Below, one piece after another: positions 57,671 through 64,000 of a stretch of DNA of 64,000 nucleotides. Each line of letters opens with the position of its first letter. Position 1 is the first letter of the stretch. Origin of the DNA: Hyphomicrobiales bacterium (lineage in GTDB: Bacteria > Pseudomonadota > Alphaproteobacteria > Rhizobiales > Rhizobiaceae); contig UICE01000007.1 of NCBI GenBank assembly GCA_900471815.1, forward strand, positions 62,001 through 126,000, read 5' to 3'. The position numbers and the translations under genes were made by a program. The notes under the pieces were generated by a model. That model saw only the letters and a program-made list of their open reading frames with translations, was not told where the DNA came from and did not search any database.

Positions 57671-58423
57671 ATGCGTTTTTATAATCTCTGGTCGACACGA
57701 TTTGCAGGTCTGTCGCCGGTAATGCAAGTTTTGATCATGGTAGTGATTGGCACTGTGCTGGCAGATGCCATGGCTGCAGCGTTCTTTTTGCTTGGCGGTT
57801 ACAACCGGCTCGATAAGACAATTTATCTCACAACCCTCATTGTCCTCACTGTAGGCGGGCCTCTTTGCGCGTTTCTCGTCAGTTGGAATCACCGGTTGAA
57901 ACAAATGACCGGTGAGTTGGATACAGCCTTTCGCAAGGACGGGATGACAGGGCTCTTCACCCGGCATGAGTTTTACCTGCGCGTGGACCATTTCATTCAG
58001 TCCGGCAATCCCGTTTTGAGTGCAGGCGCTATTCTCTACGTCGATGTCGATCACTTTAAACAGGTCAATGACCGATACGGACATGCGCTGGGAGACGACA
58101 TCCTTTTGGATATCGGCATATTAATTCGTGGAATGATGGGACGCCGCGACGTTGGCGCACGCTTTGGCGGCGAGGAGTTTGCCGTTTTTCTCGCCGATGC
58201 GGATTATGGCCAGGCGGCCTGGGTTGCCAACAGGATACTTGCCGGCTGCCGGGCTGTTACGCGGCGCGCAGGCGAGCGCGATGTATCGGTCACCGTCAGT
58301 ATTGGCGTCGCATTTCACGCGTCCGGCCAAACTCTCGAGCAGCTTGTTGATAGTGCTGACCAATGTCTTTTTCAGGCAAAGGAACAGGGGCGCGACCGTA
58401 TTGTCTATGGCCCTTCCAGTTGA
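57671..58423 (+). CDS. Membrane diguanylate cyclase (GGDEF)
   Basis: 250 residues: two N-terminal helices (VMQVLIMVVIGTVLADAMAAAFFLL, TLIVLTVGGPLCAFLV), then a GGDEF domain (about 75-245) with the active-site RFGGEEFAVFL and DVDHFKQVNDRYGH. It should make cyclic di-GMP. The RxxD inhibitory site is not intact (GRRD at that position), so product inhibition may be lost. ATG 57671 follows AAAGG; GTG 57665 is an alternative. Confidence 0.9.
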   Translation: MRFYNLWSTRFAGLSPVMQVLIMVVIGTVLADAMAAAFFLLGGYNRLDKTIYLTTLIVLTVGGPLCAFLVSWNHRLKQMTGELDTAFRKDGMTGLFTRHEFYLRVDHFIQSGNPVLSAGAILYVDVDHFKQVNDRYGHALGDDILLDIGILIRGMMGRRDVGARFGGEEFAVFLADADYGQAAWVANRILAGCRAVTRRAGERDVSVTVSIGVAFHASGQTLEQLVDSADQCLFQAKEQGRDRIVYGPSS

Positions 58424-58513
58424 GAGCCGCCTTGAGTGACTTGAATTAACCGCAGACTCCCATCATCTTGCAGGGCAGCTATCTCCTTCCGAAAAATCTC
58501 CCGAGGTACGATC

Positions 58514-59617
58514 ATGAGCCATTTGTTCCAGCCATTGCGTTTGGGTACGCTAGACCTTTCAAACCGCATTATTATTGCTCCCATGTGCCAATATTCATCC
58601 GAAGGCGGCAACGCAGCGGATTGGCATATGATGCATCTGGGCAATCTCGCTTTGTCAGGCGCGGGCTTGTTGATCACCGAAGCAACCGCCGTGACACCGG
58701 AAGGGCGCATATCCTACAAGGACCTTGGACTTTATAACGACAACAACGAAGCGGCTCTCGCCCGAGTATTGCTGGCGATAAGGGAACATTCGCCCATGCC
58801 AGTCGCGATACAACTGGCCCATGCGGGACGCAAGGCATCGGTTGATCTGCCCTGGAAGGGCGGCAAACAAATAGCACCCGATCATGCGGATGGCTGGAAA
58901 ACCGAAGCACCATCAGCAATTCCTTATCTGGATGAATATGATGCACCCGTCGCATTGGACAAGGCTGGGCTTGCGCGCATTCGTGATGCCTTCGCAACTG
59001 CTGCCGAGCGTTCCGCCCGGCTGGGAATAGATGGCATTGAGGTGCACGGCGCCCATGGCTATCTACTGCACGAATTCCTTTCACCGCTTTCTAACAAGCG
59101 TGAGGATGAGTATGGCGGCAGCCTGGAAAATCGCATGCGCTTTCCGCTTGAAGTATTTGAAGCGGTTCGTTCGGCCTTCCCTGCCGATAGGCCCGTATGG
59201 ATCCGTGTTTCAGCAACCGATTGGGTTGAAGGAGGATGGGATGCCGATATGACCGTAACTTTTGCCAAGGCGCTGGAGAAACTTGGTTGTGCGGCAATCC
59301 ATGTGTCGAGTGGTGGTCTCTCACCCTTGCAGCAAATGATGCTGAGCCCCGGCTATCAGGTCAATCTTGCTCGAAAGATCAAGGCGGAAACCGGGATGAC
59401 AACTATTGCTGTGGGTCTGATCAACGAAGCGGAACATGCCGAGGCGATTGTCGCCAATGGAGATGCGGATGCGATCGGACTTGCCCGCGCAATTCTCTAT
59501 AACCCGCGCTGGCCATGGCACGCAGCAGCCAAACTCGGTGCCCAGACATTTGCACCACCGCAATATCTGCGCTGCCAGCCCCGTGCTTACCCGAAACTGT
59601 TCGCCCACACAGATTGA
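58514..59617 (+). CDS. Old-yellow-enzyme family NADH:flavin oxidoreductase (YqjM-like)
   Basis: A 367-residue FMN (beta/alpha)8 ene-reductase. The YqjM/NamA-type redox Cys is in IIIAPMCQYSSEGGNAADWH, and the substrate His pair is in GIEVHGAHGYLLHEFLSPLSNKREDEYGGSLENR. It reduces activated C=C bonds, e.g. in xenobiotics. It lies between two GGDEF genes, probably by chance. Confidence 0.93.
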   Translation: MSHLFQPLRLGTLDLSNRIIIAPMCQYSSEGGNAADWHMMHLGNLALSGAGLLITEATAVTPEGRISYKDLGLYNDNNEAALARVLLAIREHSPMPVAIQLAHAGRKASVDLPWKGGKQIAPDHADGWKTEAPSAIPYLDEYDAPVALDKAGLARIRDAFATAAERSARLGIDGIEVHGAHGYLLHEFLSPLSNKREDEYGGSLENRMRFPLEVFEAVRSAFPADRPVWIRVSATDWVEGGWDADMTVTFAKALEKLGCAAIHVSSGGLSPLQQMMLSPGYQVNLARKIKAETGMTTIAVGLINEAEHAEAIVANGDADAIGLARAILYNPRWPWHAAAKLGAQTFAPPQYLRCQPRAYPKLFAHTD

Positions 59618-59629
59618 AGCCTTTCTTGT

Positions 59630-61111
59630 TCAAATAGAATCGTTCTGCGGGGATCGGCTTGGAAGGCTGTCCCCGGCTTTCGTATAGTGCTGGTGCTTGT
59701 CCTCATACATCAGCAGATCAGCCCTTTTGGCAACGGCTTCTAGCTTTTCTCCCATTGCGCTCGTCGCCCATCCAATTGAGACCTTCAACACAATGTTCGA
59801 ATAATACTGGTTGTTAATCTCGATCAGGCTGCGTATTTCATCGACCATGCTGGCTACACCGAGCTCATCGATTGATGGCAGGAGCACCGCAAATTCGTCA
59901 CCGCCTATGCGTGCCGCATAGGAAGGAGACTTTACTGCTTCGCCGAGCACCTCGCCCATGCGCCGCAACAGGCCATCGCCAACCCCATGGCCCCACTGAT
60001 CATTAACGGCTTTCAGACCGTTGAGGTCCAGGATGATGATGGAAACCGGGAAAAATTCGCGTCGCTCAAGCCGGTTCAACTCGTCGACATAGAATGCACG
60101 ATTGTGCAACTTCGTCAGCACGTCATGCTTGCCCAGATATTCCAGATAAGCTTCCGCTTTCTTGCGCGCGGTAATATCCGTCAGTGAAATCTGAACCAGC
60201 GACCAATCCTGTTCATGTCCCGGCAGGACTGAAAACTGCAGAAGAACATGGCGCTCCGTACCATCGAGCGCGTAGTTCACTGTCTCGCGAGTGTGAAACA
60301 GATTGCCGTTCCATAATTCTATGAGTTGCTCGCGAAAATGGGTGTTCATGACGTCGCGAAAAACGTCCGGCAGACGGCGCAGCAATGTCATTTTGTCCGG
60401 AGCCAAAAAAAGCTTCAGCGTTTCGCGATTAACATCAATGACGCGGATTTCACTGGCACACTGCCCGACAAACTCCGGATGAACGTCTGTAAATATCCGA
60501 AAATCCGTTATGCCCCGGTCGCGCACTTCATCCAGCAGCTTCTTTATGCGGCTGAAATCCTCGACCCATAATGAAACGGGAGAATGTTCGAACAGCCCTT
60601 CTGCATATTGCTTGCTGGCAACCTGCTGACGGCGCGCATCTTCCCGGTCCGTAACATCCTCGATGGAAAGCAGAACACGTTCCCAGGTCTGTTCGTAGCC
60701 AGGCAGTATCGCACCTCGCAACTGAATATCCAGCCGCCCTCCCGACAAAGTATAGTTGACCGTATTACTGGAAAACTCTGTCTCTCCATTCCACAGCGCT
60801 GCCAGTTCCTGAACATGGGACTGAAGCATGTCATCGCGGAAGATGGAGCCAAGATTGGCTGTCAGGCTTTCGAAACTTTCTGCCTGAAAAAGCGAAAGCG
60901 TCTTCCTGTTGACCTTGAGAACACGGATCCGACGCGAACATTCGCGAATACGCGCAACATCTTCCAGCAGGTAGGCTTTGACGTCCGTAATACCGGCCTT
61001 GCGCCACGTTTCGAAAAGAGTCCGGACATCGCTGAAATCTTCCAGCCACAATGAAATAGGCGCGAGATCGAATGTATCGCTCTCGGTACTTTGATCAATA
61101 TGGTCGTTCAT
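59630..61111 (-). CDS. PAS-PAS-GGDEF diguanylate cyclase
   Basis: A 493-residue soluble protein with two homologous PAS-like modules of about 150 residues each: APISLWLEDFSDVRTLFETWRKAGITDVKAYL and SPVSLWVEDFSRIKKLLDEVRDRGITDFRIFT begin them. A GGDEF domain follows at about 325-485 with intact ARIGGDEFAVLL. It has no transmembrane helix. The repeated modules reflect internal duplication; the ligand is unknown. It is convergent with the OYE gene (12-base gap). Confidence 0.92.
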   Translation of the reverse strand: MNDHIDQSTESDTFDLAPISLWLEDFSDVRTLFETWRKAGITDVKAYLLEDVARIRECSRRIRVLKVNRKTLSLFQAESFESLTANLGSIFRDDMLQSHVQELAALWNGETEFSSNTVNYTLSGGRLDIQLRGAILPGYEQTWERVLLSIEDVTDREDARRQQVASKQYAEGLFEHSPVSLWVEDFSRIKKLLDEVRDRGITDFRIFTDVHPEFVGQCASEIRVIDVNRETLKLFLAPDKMTLLRRLPDVFRDVMNTHFREQLIELWNGNLFHTRETVNYALDGTERHVLLQFSVLPGHEQDWSLVQISLTDITARKKAEAYLEYLGKHDVLTKLHNRAFYVDELNRLERREFFPVSIIILDLNGLKAVNDQWGHGVGDGLLRRMGEVLGEAVKSPSYAARIGGDEFAVLLPSIDELGVASMVDEIRSLIEINNQYYSNIVLKVSIGWATSAMGEKLEAVAKRADLLMYEDKHQHYTKAGDSLPSRSPQNDSI

Positions 61112-61153
61112 TGCAGTTTGGACTCTTGGGCTTTGAGGAGCGTTCTGCTTGGG

Positions 61154-61182
61154 TAGACCCGGCGCTTTGCACCGGGTCTACA
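61154..61182. terminator. Hairpin between the MltB and PAS-GGDEF genes
   Basis: GTAGACCCGG (61154-61163) pairs perfectly with CCGGGTCTAC (61173-61182), loop CGCTTTGCA. It lies 14 bases after the transglycosylase stop. No T run follows on the minus strand, so it may be a terminator without a tract or a 3' protecting hairpin. Confidence 0.45.
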
Positions 61183-61196
61183 GGGTCCGACGATGG

Positions 61197-62018
61197 TTAT
61201 TGGCCGTCGATCTGTGCACCCATGATGGCGATTGCCTGCTGATAGACGCTCGCGGCATTCCATCCTTGAATAGCCGAATAATTAGGCTGTCCGGGCTGAT
61301 ATCCAGCACCCTTTTGCCATCCATGACCGCGCAGGAAGTTTGCCGTGGAAGCCAGTGCATCGGCCTTGGAACGCACCATGTCGATGCGGCCATTGCCGTC
61401 ACCATCGGCTCCATACTTCAACACGTTGAGCGGCAGGAACTGGGTCTGGCCGATTTCGCCATGCATTGCGCCCTTTGCATCGGGAGAAAGGGTACCATTG
61501 TCGACGAGTTGCAGCGCTGCATTCAGATGCGGGCGGAAATAGTCAGGACGGCGGCAGTCATAGGCAAGTGTAGCGACTGCGGAAAGCGTATTCTGACTGC
61601 CAAGATAAGCGCCGAAGCCTGTTTCCATGCCCCATATGGCCAAAAGAGGACCTGCAGGCACGCCATAGCGCTGTTCAATTCGATCAAACAATGCCGCGTT
61701 CTGGGCTTTCTGCTTCTTGCCACGGGAGACAATTGTCTGCGCGCCACGGACCTGCATGAATTTGTCGAGCGAATATTTAAAGCTCTTCATATTCCGGTCG
61801 GCATTGATCGTCTTGCTGGCATAAGTAACATTGTCCAGCGCCCGGATGCCACGGCTGCCAATACCCTGCGCCTGTGCTTCCTGCTTGTACTGCTGAATCC
61901 ATTCGGGGAAACCAGACGAATTGTTGCCACATTGAGCGGCCGCATGCGCTGTACCGGCCAAGCCGAGAAGAGCGGTCGCTACGCCCGCAAAAAATCTGCT
62001 TTTGGCAACAAATGCCAT
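61197..62018 (-). CDS. MltB-type lytic murein transglycosylase
   Basis: 273 residues: a signal peptide (MAFVAKSRFFAGVATALLGL then AGTAHA), then an SLT_2/MltB domain (about 30-265). It has the catalytic Glu in LAIWGMETGFGAYLG and TLAYDCRRPDYFRPHLNAAL, GAMHGEIGQTQFLP and GDGNGRIDMVRSKADALAST. It cleaves peptidoglycan to anhydro-muropeptides in the periplasm. No C-terminal peptidoglycan-binding domain is present, unlike several longer relatives. Confidence 0.92.
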   Translation of the reverse strand: MAFVAKSRFFAGVATALLGLAGTAHAAAQCGNNSSGFPEWIQQYKQEAQAQGIGSRGIRALDNVTYASKTINADRNMKSFKYSLDKFMQVRGAQTIVSRGKKQKAQNAALFDRIEQRYGVPAGPLLAIWGMETGFGAYLGSQNTLSAVATLAYDCRRPDYFRPHLNAALQLVDNGTLSPDAKGAMHGEIGQTQFLPLNVLKYGADGDGNGRIDMVRSKADALASTANFLRGHGWQKGAGYQPGQPNYSAIQGWNAASVYQQAIAIMGAQIDGQ

Positions 62019-62352
62019 GGATATCTCCTTAAAAGTTGAATCGTCTCATGCCTATCTGCCACTTTTCACGTGTCCTGTCATCTGGGTGAATTGCACCATA
62101 GCCCCGGAAATGACGCTTGTTTCGGCGGTTTTCAGGCAGTTTTGGCTAAAAGCACACACTTTTGGTCCAAGCACAGACTGTTTCTTGGGCCGCACAAAGT
62201 ACAATCCTTGGTTGTGCTTGCGGGTGTTTCATCTCTGAACCTTGGACTAATTGATAAGAGCCTGACTGCTTTTCAGTGTAATAATCTATTCTGATAACCG
62301 CGAACTCAGCATATTTTTGTATATACAATAATTATTGACCAAAGCGATTTTT
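62019..62352. promoter_or_regulatory. Divergent control region mltB/brnT with palindromic operator
   Basis: A 334-base gap. TTGTATATACAA (62317-62328), a perfect 12-base palindrome in an A/T-rich tract 25 bases before brnT, is a likely BrnA operator. No ORF or RNA gene was seen in the rest. Confidence 0.45.
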
Positions 62353-62628
62353 ATGAGTAGGCTGGAATGGGACGAAGAAAAGAACCGAAGCAACCAGCGA
62401 AAGCATGGTGTGGCCTTCGCCAAAGCTTACGACTTTGAGTTTAGCACGTGCCTGGAGCATGTAGATGACAGGGAGTTTTATGGTGAAGAGCGCATTGTCG
62501 CGCTGGGATTTATTGGCGGTACACTTTTTACCCTGACCTACACGGAGCGTGGGGAGAAAATTAGGGTTATTTCGCTTCGAAAATCAACAAAAACGGAAAT
62601 GGTGAAATATGCACAAAATTATGACTGA
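62353..62628 (+). CDS. brnT: BrnT-type toxin (RelE-fold ribonuclease)
   Basis: 91 residues: SRLEWDEEKNRSNQRKHGVAFAKAYDFEF followed by VDDREFYGEERIVALGFIGGTLFTLTYTERGEKIRVISLRKSTKTE. These are the BrnT hallmarks W-D-x-x-K-x-x-x-N-x-x-K-H-G-V and R-x-I-S-x-R-x-A/S. BrnT inhibits translation as a ribonuclease toxin; the system was described in Brucella abortus. ATG 62353 is preferred to TTG 62335. It overlaps brnA by 20 bases. Confidence 0.92.
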   Translation: MSRLEWDEEKNRSNQRKHGVAFAKAYDFEFSTCLEHVDDREFYGEERIVALGFIGGTLFTLTYTERGEKIRVISLRKSTKTEMVKYAQNYD

Positions 62629-62917
62629 GGAAGAGCGCAAGGTTCACCGTGCCCGTATACAACGCGCTATGGATAGCATTACGCGTGAAGAAGATGCCGC
62701 TCTGACAAAGGCTGCTCTTGATGATCCTGATACCGTATTGATCACGTCTTTGACCAAACGCCGCCCCGGCCGTCCCATTGCCGCTGCGCCCAAGATGCCG
62801 GTTTCCATCCGCCTCAGCCCCGACGTGCTCGACTATTACCGCTCAACCGGTCCCGGCTGGCAAAGCCGTATTGATGAAACCTTGCGCAAAGCAGCCGGGT
62901 TGAAAAAGAACGCCTGA
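62609..62917 (+). CDS. brnA: BrnA-type antitoxin
   Basis: 102 residues ending in a BrnA/CopG-like ribbon-helix-helix: KMPVSIRLSPDVLDYYRSTGPGWQSRIDETLRKAAG. The SIRLSPDVLDYYRSTGPGWQ segment is the BrnA signature. It binds BrnT and represses the operon. Starts ATG 62609 and ATG 62621 are both possible; both overlap brnT, as usual for the module. Confidence 0.93.
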   Translation: MHKIMTEEERKVHRARIQRAMDSITREEDAALTKAALDDPDTVLITSLTKRRPGRPIAAAPKMPVSIRLSPDVLDYYRSTGPGWQSRIDETLRKAAGLKKNA

Positions 62918-63164
62918 GCGCCAGTTGGAGCCAAACATCTTGACTCCGCTTCCTATTTCCTGTTTAAGCCGCGCATCAATCCGCGACGAGCAATAAACTC
63001 CGAGCAGCCAACCGGGACCCCGCAAGGGTTCAAACGATCCCGGAGGTCAACACCCGACAGCGCGATGCGCCCTCGGGTGTCATTTTGCTTTGAGCTCTTT
63101 GCCATGGCGCGGTTGGTACTTATCTTTCGGGGAACGGTCTTCGAAGGGATAAAGGAAAGTTTGA
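62918..63164 (+). promoter_or_regulatory. Structured leader of ffh
   Basis: A 247-base gap. Two stems stand 50-115 bases before the ATG. The first is CCGGGA (63012-63017) with TCCCGG (63038-63043), enclosing CCC/GGG with a GCAA tetraloop. The second is ACACCCGA (63050-63057) with TCGGGTGT (63073-63080). They resemble the conserved ffh RNA motif reported in alphaproteobacteria, an assignment I cannot confirm. The ribosome site AAAGGAAAG precedes the start. Confidence 0.45.
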
Positions 63165-64000
63165 ATGTTCGAGAGCTTACAGGAACGCTTAGGTTCTATT
63201 TTGAACGGCCTTACAGGCCGTGGCGCGCTATCGGATGCCGATGTTTCGGCAGCCCTGCGCGAAGTGCGCCGTGCGCTGCTCGAAGCTGACGTTGCGCTCG
63301 ATGTCGTCCGCTCTTTTACTGACAAGGTTCGTGCCAAGGCTGTCGGCGCAGATATTCTGAAAAGCATCAAGCCCGGCCAGATGGTCGTCAAGATCGTCCA
63401 TGACGAACTGGTGGACATGCTGGGCGCCGAAGGCGTCACCATTGATCTGAACGCCCCGGCTCCGGTTGTCATCATGATGGTCGGTCTGCAAGGCTCGGGT
63501 AAGACCACTACCACCGGCAAGATCGGTAAGCGCCTTACAGAACGTTCCAAGAAGAAAGTTCTGCTTGCTTCGCTCGATACGCGTCGTCCTGCCGCCCAGG
63601 AACAGCTGCGCCAGCTTGGTGTTCAGACTGGCGTCGATACGTTGCCGATCATCGCTGGTCAGACACCCGTAGAGATCGCCGCGCGCGCCGTACAGGCTGC
63701 CAAGCTCGGCGGCCATGATGTCGTCATTCTCGATACTGCTGGCCGAACCCATATTGACGAGCCGCTTATGCTCGAAATGGCCGACATCAAAAAGAAGGCC
63801 AATCCGCACGAAATCCTGCTGGTGGCCGATGCGCTGACCGGTCAGGATGCTGTTAATCTTGCCCGCTCCTTCGATGAGCGCGTTGGTATTACCGGTCTTG
63901 TTCTTACCCGTATGGATGGCGATGGACGCGGCGGTGCTGCTCTTTCCATGCGTGCTGTCACCGGCAAGCCCATCAAGCTGATCGCCACCGGCGAAAAGAT
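63165..64000 (+). CDS. ffh: Signal recognition particle protein Ffh (5' part)
   Basis: 278 codons are present before the window ends. The N domain (MFESLQERLGSILNGLTGRG ... ALREVRRALLEADVALDVVR) and most of the G domain are seen: VGLQGSGKTTTTGKIGKRL (P loop), DTRRPAAQEQL, LDTAGRTHIDEPLMLEM and LTRMDGDGRGG. The C-terminal M domain lies outside. Ffh with 4.5S RNA targets membrane proteins co-translationally to FtsY and SecYEG. Confidence 0.97.
   Translation, partial: MFESLQERLGSILNGLTGRGALSDADVSAALREVRRALLEADVALDVVRSFTDKVRAKAVGADILKSIKPGQMVVKIVHDELVDMLGAEGVTIDLNAPAPVVIMMVGLQGSGKTTTTGKIGKRLTERSKKKVLLASLDTRRPAAQEQLRQLGVQTGVDTLPIIAGQTPVEIAARAVQAAKLGGHDVVILDTAGRTHIDEPLMLEMADIKKKANPHEILLVADALTGQDAVNLARSFDERVGITGLVLTRMDGDGRGGAALSMRAVTGKPIKLIATGEK

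Overview
The window reads as one chromosomal segment of an alphaproteobacterium of the Brucella/Ochrobactrum group (order Hyphomicrobiales). This rests on gene families I recognise rather than on any search: a PhyR-NepR-EcfG general stress module, F1 ATP synthase genes in the order atpHAGDC without the F0 genes, a GDH180-type NAD glutamate dehydrogenase, an AtpD with an Ala/Lys/Pro-rich N-terminal extension, an IalA/RppH Nudix enzyme, a BrnT/BrnA toxin-antitoxin pair, and long palindromic repeats resembling the Bru-RS elements of Brucella. No rRNA, tRNA, prophage, transposase or CRISPR array was seen. Most genes are housekeeping. The less ordinary parts are the first 9.6 kb, two small-RNA-like loci and the intergenic repeats.

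1-9.6 kb is a general-stress-response island. It holds the sigma factor EcfG and its anti-sigma factor NepR, with the anti-anti-sigma regulator PhyR divergent from them. Around these sit a GAF-PAS-HWE histidine kinase, a Crp/Fnr regulator, a receiver protein with Glu at the phospho-acceptor position, and envelope or stress-type proteins (AI-2E-family transporter, DUF3309, PRC-barrel, DUF883/YqjD-like, YqjE/holin-like, DUF1328, a 73-aa coiled protein). I count eight GGAAC-N16/17-nGTT-type sites (one with an imperfect -10) correctly placed before these genes, two pairs of them back to back.

9.6-16.6 kb carries a GT39/GT2 pair likely to decorate envelope glycolipid, then envC-ctpA-divergent polysaccharide deacetylase-rppH (envelope and division, RNA decay). 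16.9-22.1 kb is atpHAGDC on the minus strand, with a repeat and a terminator-like hairpin between atpD and atpC. 22.4-35.0 kb has a DUF4345-like membrane protein, priA, a transaldolase/FSA gene, leuS-lptE, yggS, acs, an excalibur protein, cfa, a self-contained RNA unit with a 22-codon ORF and an exceptionally strong Shine-Dalgarno sequence, and a HigBA/RelE-type toxin-antitoxin pair.

35.2-46.7 kb holds a MATE exporter, an SdhAF4-like assembly factor, htpX-rsmB, a heparinase-like protein, an aldo/keto reductase, an MFS transporter, purH and a UMF1-type MFS protein. 46.9-54.0 kb has the 1597-aa glutamate dehydrogenase and a LemA-TPM-TPM operon. 54.0-64.0 kb carries pyridoxal kinase, a streptothricin-acetyltransferase-like GNAT, beta-carbonic anhydrase, small basic proteins, an AbcR-like sRNA candidate, two GGDEF proteins flanking an old-yellow-enzyme homologue, a MltB-type transglycosylase, brnTA and the 5' part of ffh with a structured leader.

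Functions are assigned from recognised motifs. No alignment, structure or transcript data were available.
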